Source of the DNA: Atherix ibis
Taxonomy: Eukaryota; Arthropoda; Insecta; Diptera; Athericidae
Assembly: GCA_958298945.1 (NCBI GenBank)
Contig: OY282609.1
Span: 35,685,212 to 35,749,211, forward strand
DNA length: 64,000 nt
Reading direction: 5' to 3'
Shown: one piece after another, positions 1 through 10,769 of the stretch
Layout of the letters: every line of letters begins with the position of its first letter
Position numbering within the stretch: the first letter of the stretch is position 1
Notes under the pieces: generated by a model
Databases searched by the model: none
Told to the model about the DNA's origin: nothing
What the model saw: only the letters and a program-made list of their open reading frames with translations
Program-made: the position numbers and the translations under genes

Positions 1-1214
1 CAGATACAAAGATGATAAACTTTATAAATAGGATCTTATCAAGCATAGTTAAGTAAAACGATTTATTAAGTATTACCTAGCTGGATACAATATTGACTGA
101 TCTATAATATAATAATTTATGAGAGTACTGCTGGTAGGAAAAAATTATCAGCAATAAGATTATTGACTTATTGACTGATAGAAAAAAAATCAATGATTAT
201 GTTAAAGAATTCATAAGAAGACTTAAGAAAACAATGTCAGCAGTAGTTGGCAAATTGATAGAAAATCAAGAAAAACATTTTCGTGTCCAATAAGTATGTA
301 TTTATCATTTTTATTGATATACTCAGACAGGTTTCCATGTGCTTTTCACCAACTATGTTAATAACGCATAATCTCATACTTGCGTGCGTAAACAAACATT
401 TGTTCGAACTAACAAAATAAAGCTAAAAAAATATTGCAAACTTTCTCAAGAAAAATTCGATGAAGTTCCTATTTGTGGTATTTGATTGGTATTTATATAT
501 AGTAGATAAAGACATCGTAATCAAAATATAGGAAGCAGTTGTTGCTCAGATGATTGAATTGTGTACCTAGAAAACGATGTAATATAAGAAACATAAGCTT
601 TTCAAATTATTTGTAGAAGAGCAGGAATTATTTGGTACAAACACATGATAATTATACTATAGGTAACTTTGTATCTCTTTCTTTTTCCAAATAACCGAAT
701 TTATTGTACCCACTAGCCACCACGTAAGAGAAATTATTGTTGTTAGCCTTATCTACTTTTATTAGATTTTTTCTTAGAATTTTTCGACCATTAACAATAT
801 TTTATAGTTTTTGTAAATATTATGCATAAAAAACAGGTAGAACTACTGTTAGAATTAACGTAAGAATGCCATGTTTATATTAGGAAATTGTATATTTATA
901 TTTTTGGCATAATGGTTTTAACTTGTACTCAAAATAATTTATTTTTAATTATACAAAAGTACTTTTATGAAATTTTAAATATTTTTAGTATTTTTCATAA
1001 AGTGATTTTTTTATTGTTATTATATGAATGTAAGTTATTTCAAGGATGTTTTAATGGAAAATATATGTATGCTCTGTAGAAAAAAGATTTTCTTAACGGA
1101 AAAGGAAACAAGTAAGGAAATCAATTTTTAGCGAGTGAGATACAATGTAGTTTTAAATTTTTAATTAATAATTATAAACGTTGACGATAATGTAAACATA
1201 ATTAATTCGTTTTA
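1..1214. other. AT-rich sequence without recognised gene
   Basis: This stretch is strongly AT-rich and rich in homopolymer runs. Only short chance open frames occur, such as a 63-codon frame near 890-1079 made mostly of F, I, L and Y, which is what AT-rich noise gives. I saw no transposon terminus, RNA gene or conserved motif. Confidence 0.5.
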
Positions 1215-2483
1215 AAGGTGTATAAGCTTAATTCCGCTGTTTGGTCATAGATAGCGTGAGTGAGCGTATTAAGCTAACATGGGCACTCCATACTTTTTCT
1301 ATCAGTTTGACATCTGTCAACATTAATCAGTGCACATTGTCAGCAATTTCGTACAATAACATACATTTTTCCTTTGGTAATCATGTCTAGTATTGTGCCA
1401 GAAAAAGAGCATATGCGGGAAGCTCTGCTTTTCTGCTTCAATTTGAAGAAATTGGCTGCCGAATCATATCGAATACTTATGGAGGCCTATGGTGACAGCA
1501 CTTTATCGTAAAAAACGTGCCGAGATTGGTTTCGTCGGTTCAAAGACGGCAATTTTGACTTATGAGACAAAAATCGTGAAAATCGGTCTAGGAAGGTTGA
1601 GGACCATCAATTGAAGTCTCCTTTGGACGAAGACGATAACCAATCGCAAAAAATGCTCGCGGAGAAATTGGGTGTTACTCAATCAGTCTTTTCCATACGT
1701 CTGCGTGCCATGGGGAAGATTTAAAAGATCGGAAAATGGGTGCCGCATGAATTGAACGATTGGTACATGGAGCGACGCCAAAACACATGCGAAATCTTGC
1801 TCGCCAGACAAAAAAGAAAGTAGTTCCTGCATCGGATTGTGACAGGCGATGAAAAGTGGATAAATTCAAAAATCCTAAACGCAAGAAATTATGGGCCAAC
1901 CATCAACATCTTCCCCGAGACCAAATCGCTTCGGACGGAAGACGATGCTGTGTGTTTAGTGGGATCAGCAGGGTATCGTCTACTATGAGATATTGAAATC
2001 TGGTACAACTGTCAATGCCCACCGCTACCACCAATAACTGATGAAATTGCACCATTCTCTGCGTGAAAAAAGGACGGATTATCAACAATCACATGACAAG
2101 CTGATTTTCTTTCACGACAACGCACCATCGCACACGTCAAAAATGGTCCTAAACTACTTGGAGACACTCAACTGGGTGGTGCTACCCTACCCCGCTAATT
2201 CACCAGACCTGGCCCCTTCCCACTACTACCAGTTTTCGTCGATGGGCCACGCGCTCGCTGAGAAGCACTTCGATTCTTACGAAGACGGCCCAAAATGGCT
2301 TGATGAGTGGTTTACCTCGAAAGAGAAGGAATTTTTTTAGCGTGGTATCCACAAATTGCCCGAGAGATGGAAAAAGTATGTAGCTAGCTAGGCCAAGTAC
2401 TTCGAATAAATTTGTTTTTGCTTTCTATAAAAAAACATGCGTTATTTGACTAAAAAACAGCGGATTTAAGCTTATATACCTGG
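1215..2483 (+). mobile_element. Mos1-like mariner (mauritiana subfamily), copy 1, inactive
   Basis: A DD34D mariner of about 1.27 kb. Its ends are inverted repeats of the type CCAGGTGTATAAGCTTAAAT, imperfect at the left end (near 1215-1242) and clear at the right (2457-2483), followed by a TA at 2484-2485. The transposase frame begins at ATG 1383 and opens like Mos1 (MSS-VPEKEHMREALLFCF). The frame is broken by TAA at codon 43 (1509), TGA at codon 61 (1563) and later frameshifts. The C-terminal part is readable at 2041-2340. The first catalytic Asp (TGDEKW) and the second (FFHDNAPSHTS) remain, but the third is changed to His (SPDLAPSH instead of APSD). A transposase would normally bind the terminal repeats and cut and paste into TA. 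This copy cannot encode one. Confidence 0.9.
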
Positions 2484-2754
2484 TATACTAGATAATAATT
2501 TTATATTACCTTTGGTTTGCCAATTATGCGTGGCAACGATCCTAAGCTAATCTGAGAAAAGAAGTTATAAAGCGTTTTGCTGAGAAGCCGATTTTTGCTC
2601 TGGCTAAAAGCAGCACAATAGATATAAATACAATAATAATGGACGAACAATATGGCAACTGACCCGTTGAACCGATATGCGCATTTTCTCATGGAATTTG
2701 AACTTCCTACACAAAGTAAGAACTGCTCAACAATTAGCCGGCACACTGGTTATA
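2484..2754. other. Short spacer between two mariner relics
   Basis: Separates the Mos1-like copy 1 from the next mariner relic. The right part may hold the lost N-terminal region of that relic, but nothing can be read reliably. Confidence 0.3.
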
Positions 2755-3625
2755 TAACAGCTACTTATGTAATATGAGAGGCCGTACAAGATGCCGAGAA
2801 GAACACAGAAGTAGCCGCCCAAATAAGGTGACCATGCCAGAAATGGTGAAGATCATCCAAAAAATGGTTTTGAATGTCCGCAATCTAGCCGACATGGTAG
2901 GCATTTCAAAAATTGCTGTATGTCGTATATTGACTGAAAATGTGCACATCAGAAAACTGTGCATAAGATGGGTGCCGCGTTTCATCATAATAGAAAACCT
3001 TTAGCGTCGTGAGGATGTGTTTGGAAATGTTTGCAGCAATAAAACCGAATATATACGTCGATTCATAAGGCATGGATGAAACATCAGTCCATTACTTGAT
3101 GCCCGAGATGAAAGAACGTTCAAATTCTTTGATTGAAATGGAAGAATCGGCTCCAAAGAAGACGAAGACATTTCCATCTGCTAGTTAGGTCATGGCGTCA
3201 GTATTTTAGAATACGCATGTGATAATTTTCATTGATTTTCCTCAACAAGTAAAAACAATTAACAGCGAGTATTATGCTCGAAAAAAGTGTTCTTTCATTA
3301 AGAATATGCACCAGTTCATACATCCATTATCGTGATGATTACAATCAATAAGTTAAAGTTCTCCTTAACTCATTTTTTTTGGCTATTCCAATAACTTCTT
3401 GACGTATTCCCCAGATTTAGCTTCCACGAATTATTTCTTATTTATGAACTTGAGAAAATGGCTTAGTGGTAAAAGATTTGCCTACAATTATGAGATGGAG
3501 TCTGTGGTTAATGGTTATTTTAAGGAACTCTTCGGTTCTTATGATTAACAGGGTATCAAAGCTATTGAACACCGCTGGGAAAAGTTTATGGAGCTAAAAG
3601 AAGACAATGTTGAGAAGTAAAGAAA
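2755..3625 (+). pseudogene. Decayed mariner transposase (irritans/mellifera-type)
   Basis: The frame at 2774-3004 reads as a mariner DNA-binding region: a 'GRT...RSSRPNKVT' linker, a helix-turn-helix 'DMVGISKIAVCRILTEN', then 'IRKLCIRWVPR'. Later frames give degenerate pieces in the right order: 'RREDV...NKTEYIRRFI', then around 3405-3620 'SPDLASTNYFLFMNL', 'WLSGKRFA', 'GIKAIEHRWEKFMELK'. Many stops and frameshifts interrupt it, so this is an old copy. No terminal inverted repeats were recognised. It lies about 270 bp downstream of an unrelated mariner. The subfamily is uncertain because the catalytic core is too eroded. Confidence 0.8.
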
Positions 3626-3929
3626 TTGCTTTCCAAATTTTTTGAGTTTTCGTTGTTAGGTCAGGTTTTTCTACGCCTACCCTCATATACAATAAATTTT
3701 CTTGACTATGTCTTGTAGCCAGTGTGTGATGTGCCATGAGGTGACAAATTATATCAGGCTATTTGTCAACTATTGTCCAGCTTTAAGATAACGAGTGAAT
3801 GACCATCATACGGCAGTTGGTTGTGATTTATGCTATACATGACCGCAAGGAGGCTTCTTCTGGGAGAATGATTGAACATTGATTAGTACTATAAGTATCT
3901 ACAAGTATTGGCAAATTCGTGTTCTTAAG
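3626..3929. other. Unannotated AT-rich spacer
   Basis: No coding pattern or repeat was recognised here. Confidence 0.3.
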
Positions 3930-4360
3930 CCAGCCTAACAATACCTAGGAATGTATAAGGTTCCTTACTGTAGCACTTAGAGTGGGATTACCGACCAAGT
4001 ACACTTACAACAAAACTCGTACCATGGGATCGAGATTACCGACCAAGTACACTTACAACAAAACACGCCCCACGATGTTAAAAGACGCTCTACTTGATCA
4101 TGAGATGAGGTGCCCTTGGCAGAAACGTGCTGACTGTGGTTCAATACCTACATGACAATAGGTGTAACTGGTTGCTGACCGTGGGGACGGCTGTATCTGT
4201 CGTAGTCTCGCAAGGGGGACACTTTTGGCTGCAGGTTCATTCCATAGGATCGATACCAAAAGTAGCGTACGGTTCTTGGTGAATTTGCTGTGCTGAACCG
4301 GCCTAGCAGTGCCTAGGAATACACTTATATAAGGATCCTTAATGCAGCTTTTCGAATGAA
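3930..4360. repeat. Unidentified repeat block with internal direct repeats
   Basis: Two kinds of direct repeat are visible. A segment of about 50 bp around 3930-3980 (CC-GCCTA-CA-T-CCTAGGAAT ... TATAAGG-TCCTTA) recurs at about 4298-4352. Inside, ACCGACCAAGTACACTTACA occurs at about 3990 and again at about 4034, each followed by ACAAAAC. The block is clearly richer in G and C than its surroundings. It could be part of an unrecognised retroelement or a degenerate short satellite. I do not recognise the family. Confidence 0.5.
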
Positions 4361-4800
4361 GAATACTCACCACGTACTCTTAAAGCAGAACTGTTGCATA
4401 CTACGGGGGTCGGGAGCCCCACAATGGTGTGTCCGCTATGCCTGGCCAAGGTCAGGATCTCTTGTTTGTAACGTGGATGGCCATTGTTGTCACCTGCATC
4501 ACAGTTACATTCTTAGGACTGGCGCTGAGGGATGGCAGGGTCATGGGTGCTACCACTGGAGATAATTATAGAGGGTTACGTAGGTCTTGCTATCAACAGT
4601 TAGGGTAACTAACTTGTAATTGATTTCTGACTTTTAGCAAATTGACCTACCGGTGATGATGAAGGTGGTTAGAGTCAGAACCAGGCAGTTGCACAAATGT
4701 GCGTAGAGTAAATAAGGAGGCGGTCTGCTGGTATAGATCCCGTCACCATTGAAATGGTTGGAAAATAGAATGTTTGCCTGCTTCATGCATGGGGAAAGAA
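4361..4800. other. GC-richer unidentified segment
   Basis: This segment continues the composition of the preceding repeat block and differs from the AT-rich surroundings. A 69-codon open frame (4356-4565, plus strand) shows no motif I know. It may belong to the same unidentified element. Confidence 0.3.
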
Positions 4801-4807
4801 AGATGGT

Positions 4808-4877
4808 TAAAAAGAAGAAGAAGAAGAAGAAGAACAAGAAGAACAAGAAGATGAAGAAGCAGAAGAAGAAAAAGAGG
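4808..4877 (+). repeat. (GAA)n-type purine microsatellite
   Basis: About 70 bp of near-pure AAG/GAA repeats with a few C or T interruptions. The apparent poly-Phe open frame on the opposite strand (4634-5062) is produced by this repeat and is not a gene. Confidence 0.95.
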
Positions 4878-5014
4878 GACCATACATGAAGTGGCTTCAG
4901 CAGGAAATCAAAGCATAAATGCGTTGGATTGAACCTGCATGACAGTTTAAGTAAAAAAAGCAATGTTAAGTATTTAAGCTGCTGGGGTGTTGTTAAGTCA
5001 CCTGGCTGGCGAAA

Positions 5015-5698
5015 TCCATTACAGGACAATTTTTTTTTGCGCGTTGATTGGGCATATCTCAATCCCTACATCTAACGATAATTATGCCATGTTAACTATT
5101 ATTACACTAATATACCTGTCGTAGATGTAGCTGGTCAAAGGTGGCACCAGATAGAAGCACAAGTAGTGTGAGTTGAAAATGGTGACAGCGGTCTACTAGT
5201 TGAGACCGCTCACTATTTTATAATTGTCGCATGATTTAATTGCAGGTTTGAAAATAAAGGCAGGTTTGAGAAAAAAAATTGAATGATAGAGAATGAATGC
5301 CTGAGGCTTCTTGCCATTAGATGAAAATAGAAGAAAGGCAGGTTTTTCTGATTGGTACTGTAGGAAACTGAGTCCGATTGCCAAGAAGAAAACGAAAGAG
5401 TAGTGAAAGGCGAAAGATGAAACCGACTAGCTGAAGCTGTGAGTTGAAAGGGGACTATAAAAGGCAGATCTAAAATATCCTTTCGTTAAAAGAAATCCGA
5501 TCTTTTTTCCATTGCATCAAGTAGTTTAAACAACACGTCTAAGTATAAATAGAGTGATAAAAATTTAATTTGAGCAAGCTGGATGTAAATATTTGGATCT
5601 AGTCAGTTATGCTATCGCAATCCATTACAAGCGTAGGTGCGTATGCGCTGATTGGGCATATCCCAATTTCGACGGATATATATAACGGCAGGTATATC
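5015..5698. repeat. Direct-repeat-bounded segment, unidentified
   Basis: A motif of about 75 bp at 5015-5090 (ATCCATTACA ... GCG-TGATTGGGCATATC-CAAT ... TAACG) recurs in the same orientation at about 5622-5698. The 530 bp between them contain a perfect TATA-box-like string. The arrangement could be a decayed LTR-like unit or a tandem duplication. No reverse transcriptase, primer-binding site or polypurine tract was recognised beside it. Confidence 0.4.
5456..5464 (+). promoter_or_regulatory. Candidate TATA box (TATAAAAGG)
   Basis: TATAAAAGG followed by C matches the strong eukaryotic core-promoter TATA consensus and lies in a locally less AT-rich stretch. No convincing arthropod initiator was seen 25-32 bp downstream, and no adjacent gene was found. 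It may be a relic promoter of a mobile element. Confidence 0.3.
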
Positions 5699-5958
5699 AG
5701 ATTAAATAACAGAATTATACAATCCTATAAATAAGAAAGAAGATATCACAGAGTACAATCAGTATAGAAGAATTACTTTGATAACTACCATCTCTCAAAT
5801 ATTCTCCTCTGTTCTTCTATTCACAATAGCTCCATATGCATAAAAACTACGGCATATTTCCATAACCTTCACTCAAAAAATCAAAAATATATAAAATTTG
5901 CTTATGTTCAGCCACGTTTGCCCTATAAGGTTAGGTATTTTAATATAATAGGGCCAAC

Positions 5959-6075
5959 ATGGCTAATAATAACAACTACTACGACTGCCTGCTCGATAAT
6001 GAAATTAAGCTGAACCTGGGCCTAGACAGAACTCCTGGTTCTCGTATTATCGATGACAATATTAGATATTACTAA
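5959..6075 (+). CDS. Small 38-codon ORF of unknown status
   Basis: An ATG (5959-5961) opens a 38-codon frame ending at TAA 6073-6075. The codons are mixed and clearly less AT-biased than the surroundings; residues include a run of four Asn after MA, then YYDCLLDNE and later GLDRTPGSRIIDD. It is too short for homology by eye. It could be a true exon fragment, a small ORF, part of an element, or chance. Confidence 0.2.
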   Translation: MANNNNYYDCLLDNEIKLNLGLDRTPGSRIIDDNIRYY

Positions 6076-6711
6076 AAGTATATTACAAATGACGAAAATA
6101 AAGCTATGTGAAATTGCACCCATCTTGACTTTATTTTCTTATAAATAATATAAATTTTTTAACCCGTAAAAAAACTAAAGTAAACACCTTTACCGATTTT
6201 TATGTTTTGAAATGCTTAACTTTTCTTATAACAACAGAAAAATATAAAAATTGCAATCTTATCAACGTAAATTAATTTAGTTTCTTTAATTACACTTCAT
6301 TAAATTTTTAGCTTTTCCTTAGAATATACTTTTATATATAAATTTAATATTAAAGTGCTCTTAAATATTGTACAAAATTTAAATTTATCTTTATACTAAT
6401 TAAAGTTTTCATACATTGTTCATGAGAAGCACTAAGTTTTGTAAGCTTTTGACAAAAATTATTGTTTCTACATCTAAGTTGCTAGTTGGCAGTTAGGTAA
6501 TAGCTTTAATTTGCTTTTAGTTCGTAAGCTTTTTGACTATATATCTTGTGAATAATCTGAACTGCGATTTATGAAAATTCTGCTAGCGCAGTTCATGATA
6601 CTCGTATAACTAATGGTTATGTGCTTTCTGATATTAGAAATTCTGTCTATTTAAATATGTTGAATTTTACTATAAAAAAAATAATTTTAAAGTCTGTTCA
6701 TATTGAATTGT
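6076..6711. other. AT-rich spacer
   Basis: Long A/T runs with no coding pattern or repeat recognised. Confidence 0.4.
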
Positions 6712-6769
6712 TTATAACGGATGATTTTTTAAGTGTTTGCTTTCAAAAGTGTATGAAATTCTTAATTGA

Positions 6770-7090
6770 ATCGATAACATAATGCTTGTTATTTTCTTTT
6801 TAAGGATTATATTATGTAAATATTGGCCACGACTACGTTTTAAATGATCCATGAGAGAGGTGCAATTTTGAACCACTTTTTCGAGCATCTCGGCTGGTAT
6901 CTCGGTAATAACACGTGTAATGTTCTCTTCCATGGCTGCAAGTGATGCTGGTTTCTTGGCATAGATAAGTGACCTCACATAGCCTCATAAAAATTAGTCT
7001 ATAGGCGTCAAATCGCCTACGATTGAGGCAATTGACTGAGCGGTCCGAAATGTGAAATAAATTGCTCACCGAAGCAATAGACATAGATGA
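6770..7090 (-). pseudogene. IS630/Tc1-type DDE transposase C-terminal relic (copy 1)
   Basis: On the minus strand the last part of a DDE_3-type transposase can be read. 'FGEQFISHFG' and fragments of the proline-rich segment lie around 7020-7070, followed in another frame by 'SLIYAKKPASLAAMEENI...EIPAEMLEKVVQN...DHLKRSRGQYLHNII' (6770-6978). The tail matches, residue for residue in many places, the better preserved plus-strand copy at 47.4-48.07 kb (VYANKPATLEDLRANI...RARGGYM). The N-terminal half and catalytic residues are not seen. The family within IS630-Tc1-mariner is uncertain. Confidence 0.7.
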
Positions 7091-9088
7091 TAGTAACTTT
7101 GATTACTTAACCGCATAAAATCAGCAATAAAAAATAACTCTTTAATATATAATTTAATTTTAAAACTTATTTGGACTAATGGAATAAATTTTTGGTATTC
7201 AGCCAAACGTTCCAACTCTCTTCGGATGCATAACCCTCCGCTAATTTTTGATACCCTTTTTTGTCCGTAAATTTATGATATTGAATACCCAAATTATGAA
7301 TTTTAAGAAAAATTAAGTTATTTCTGCTTCATATAATGAATTTAAAATTGTTGATAGATAATAAATAGAGAAAATATATAGTACAACTTATATTTATAAA
7401 ATATTTAAAAGTTTGGAAATATGAAAGCAAACGATTTTTTTATAAACAAAATAATATTTTCTTTTTAAAAGTATTCTGTACCTATGGAATTGTTCTGTTT
7501 TTTCTTCCTTTTCGATTCAGACACTACTGCCCATTGGAATTCATCAAAGAAAATAAAAAGTCTTTTGGAGTTTAAACACTCCGCAAATGTTGCATATGTT
7601 ATTATTATTTAAATTTAAATTGGCCTTTAATTGGTTCGTTTATTCAATGACCTCACTCTCCAACTCCTTTATTTTATAAATATGTACAATATATTAATTT
7701 TTTATAAAATAAATAAAATTTAATCTGTTTTTTATTGATTTTATATCAAAATAGCTTAGACTTATAGATCTTAATAATAATACTAAGGACTAATCCTAAA
7801 TTGGTGTGATGATACTACATTCTGCATAATTAAAATTTGCTAAACCATTTCATTTTCTAAATCAAATAAGCCATTAAGTATTTATTTTATTTATTAGGCA
7901 GAGATTATATAATAAAAATGAAAGGTTACTTTTTTTATTAGTGTGAGTGTATTAACAGAGTTATCCTTAAGTACATTTTATTCTAGAGTAATGATTTCTA
8001 TATTTATGAGTGAATATGTAGGAGGATAATAATATCTTAGCACGTGCCTAAGAGTAGGTGGATAATATTTTGTTTCAAGATATTATTATTATCACTATAA
8101 TATTCATTTTTAATTAATTTCTATGCTGAATAAATGAACAATAGTAGGTTGATAGTCAAATAAATTATGAAAATATACACAATGAGTAAGTTAACTTCTA
8201 GAATTTCGTCTAAGTATAATCTCCAAAAAAATGTCTTCTACAAATATTTCTTCTAATAAATTCCAAACAAACTATTGTAATGACACTAAAACTTTTATTA
8301 TTATTTTATGAAAAATCTTTCCAAAAATATTCAGCTTTATGCACTTTAACAATCCTGTTATTCAAATAATCCATCAAAATAAATAATTAATTTTATATTT
8401 TTTAAAGCATTCCTTTTAGCATTTGTACTTATAACTTAGGCTATTTGGCGACAGATATTTTGAATGTTGCTAAATCAGTGCACATTTTGTTTTATATTTA
8501 ATACCATATATCGATGATTGAATTTTTATTTTATTTTCTTTGCTTGGTGGGGAGTAGTTGATTTAAATTTATTCAAAGGCGTAACTCATATTATTACTTA
8601 TCTAAAAAAGACCTAATAAGGAGGTCTTCTTAAGATGTTGGGAGAATAACTAACACAATTTTATTCATGAAAGAATTAATCGAATTCAGTATTACAAAAG
8701 GACAGTAGTTTAGTGCCATGATAGTAATTGAATAAATTTTATTCATACAACAAACTAAAATTAAATTAAAATTCTTAATAACTATAAAACCAATCCCAAT
8801 TTTATTGGATAATTTTTCCATTCGAATATAAAACGACTATCTAGATTACAATGTTTTTTTTAAAAAAATATCCTTGTGTGAAAGGCATACTTGCTCCAAA
8901 ACTTGTGAAATAAACTCAATTCTCTTAAATGTATTCATTTTTTTAAAATGAAGGGTAAATGTGCAATACTTGGCCTTGGCAAAAAAAAGACATTTTTATG
9001 TGTAAATTCATTTTATTTTTTCTAAAATAGTATTTTTTTAGCTCGATACACTTAATCCAACGTCTTTCTATTTTTTGTATCTCATCTA
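7091..9088. other. AT-rich non-coding stretch
   Basis: About 2 kb of strongly AT-rich sequence. Only short chance frames occur, for example 8630-8821 on the minus strand. A loose inverted repeat near 8030-8095 (GATAATAATATCTT against AAGATATTATTATTATC) is the only structure noticed. No gene is supported. Confidence 0.45.
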
Positions 9089-9921
9089 CCAGGGTATAAG
9101 CTTAAATCCGCTGTTTGGTCATAGATGGTACGAGTGAGCGTATTAAGCTACCATGGATACGCCATAATTTTTTTTATGAGTTTGATATCTGTCAACATTA
9201 ATCAATGCACATTGTCAGCAATTTCGTACAATAACATACATTTTTTCTTTGGTAATCATGTCTAGTTTTGTACCAGAAAAAGAGCATATACGGGAAGTTC
9301 TGCTTTTCTGCTTCAATTTGAAGAAATCGGCTGCCGAATCATATCGAATGCTTATGGAGGCCTATGGTGACATTGCTTTATCGGAAATAACATGCCAAGA
9401 TTGGTTTCGTCGGTTCAAAGACGGTAATTTTGAGTTGTGAGACAAGAAGCGTGAAAATCTGCCTAAGAAGGTTGATAACCTTCAATTGCAGGCTTTTTTG
9501 GACGAAGACGATACCCAATCGCAAAAACTGCCCGCGGAGCAATTGAGCGTTACACAACCATCGCATACATCAAAAATGGGCTAAAACTACTTGGAAACAC
9601 TCAATTCGGAAGTGCTAACCCACTCCCCTTGTTCACCAGATCTGGCCCCTTCCGAATACCACTTGTTTTCGTCGATGGGCCACGCACTCGCTGAGCAGCA
9701 CTTCAATTCTTACGAAGACGTCCAAAAATGGTTTGATGAGTTGTTTGCCTCGAAAGAGAAAAATTTTTTTTGGCGTAGTCTCTTCAAATTGCCCGAGATA
9801 TAAGAAAAATGTGTAGCTAGCGAGAGCAAGAACTTTGAATAAATTAGTTTTTGCTTTCTATGAAAAAACTAAAAACTTAGTTTTTTGACTAAAAAACAGC
9901 GCATTTAAACTTATACATTTG
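9089..9921 (+). mobile_element. Mos1-like mariner copy 2, internal deletion derivative
   Basis: An 833-bp deletion derivative of the same Mos1-like family as 1215-2483. It begins CCAGGGTATAAGCTTAAATC after TA (9087-9088) and ends near 9921 with a degraded right terminus. The transposase start is ATG 9258; the N-terminal frame is open for 60 codons, then hits TGA at codon 61 (9438). After 'AEQLSVTQ' the sequence jumps to 'PSHTSKM' (junction near 9553-9560), removing the region with the first catalytic Asp and most of the second motif. The C-terminal part (9591-9803) retains 'YLETLN' and 'SPDLAPSEYHLFSSMGHALAEQHF', with the third catalytic Asp replaced by Glu. Such a copy could only move with transposase from elsewhere. 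Confidence 0.9.
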
Positions 9922-10389
9922 CAAAATATATGATCTCACTCCTTCAATATAAGGATCGTTTGGTCCAAATTTTTTACCGCCGACCCATTTTTCATGCTCG
10001 GAAAAAGGAAGTAGTCACTAGGGTTAGTGTGCCGAATATGGCGCGGAAGCAATTCGTATCCTTAACCACGGAATTTGAACGATCACAACGAAATTCAGTG
10101 TTTTTTTTAAAGCACGAAATTCAATTTTTTAAATATTAATAAAAAACAGCTGTCAAAATCAAACTAATAAACAACTATTAATAAAATTTTATATACTATT
10201 TTCTAAAAATGCCGGATGATAAAAAAATATTATTTTGCTAATAACGGCTACATCTTTCCATTAGCCAATTGCTTATTATTATGCCCTCATATTTGTGGTG
10301 ACTAGATGGGTTAAAAATAAGAAGCCTTAGCATTTTTATCTACCTCATCCCAGCATGCATGCGGTATTATCATTTGTTTCAAGATATGC

Positions 10390-10740
10390 TTCGGCGATAG
10401 CTGTTTACGTGGCTATGCGAAAAATCAGATGATGCGTCCATCTTCTATGTGGCTATGCCAGAAATCAGATGATGCGTCCATCACCAATGAGTTGATGGCT
10501 TTTATATACCTCCTATTGTCGATGATATATTCTGGCTCTTTCATCTGCTAAAAGCTTGATTGGTGAAATGCTAGCGATAACACAAATAGCATCATACAAG
10601 CCAGTACGGAATGCTCTCGATACTCGAATTGCGATTCAATTATATACCGTCATTACCTGTCGTTTGTGCATTTCCTTCACCATAGCTTTTGTCCAGATAG
10701 GGGAACAAGACGCTCCAATATTGATTTTGGACAATTGGAA
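10390..10740 (-). pseudogene. R1/I-group non-LTR retrotransposon ORF2 fragment (post-RT region)
   Basis: The minus-strand translation from about 10725 down to 10520 reads 'SPIWTKAMVKEMHKRQ', then after one stop 'IAIRVSRAFRTGLYDAICVIASISPIKLLADERARIY'. This matches the conserved region after the reverse transcriptase in R1-like elements (RVSRAYRT...A..V.AG..PI.LLA.ER). A further piece, 'RWTHHLIFRIAT', corresponds to the next conserved block. There it carries a 40-bp duplication. Only this part of the protein remains. Other RT clades also have a similar block, so R1 is the likely rather than certain assignment. Confidence 0.75.
10404..10482. repeat. 40-bp tandem duplication
   Basis: Two adjacent copies of a 40-bp unit containing GTGGCTATGC and AAATCAGATGATGCGTCCAT, the second differing at only a few positions. 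It lies inside the R1-like fragment and duplicates a piece of its coding sequence. Confidence 0.85.
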
Positions 10741-10769
10741 TGTTTTAGTAAAAACATTCGTATTTTTTT

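Noticed and set aside
888..1079. 63-codon plus-strand frame near the left edge
   Set aside because: F/I/L/Y-rich, no motif, compatible with chance in AT-rich DNA.
4915..4945. GGATTGAACCTGCATGAC, resembling a reverse-strand tRNA T arm
   Set aside because: The T stem does not pair and no cloverleaf forms.
4634..5062. 142-codon minus-strand open frame with poly-Phe
   Set aside because: It is created by the purine microsatellite on the other strand and has no protein character.
8030..8095. Loose inverted repeat of AT-only words
   Set aside because: Simple ATT/AAT composition makes such pairing likely by chance; arms differ by an indel.
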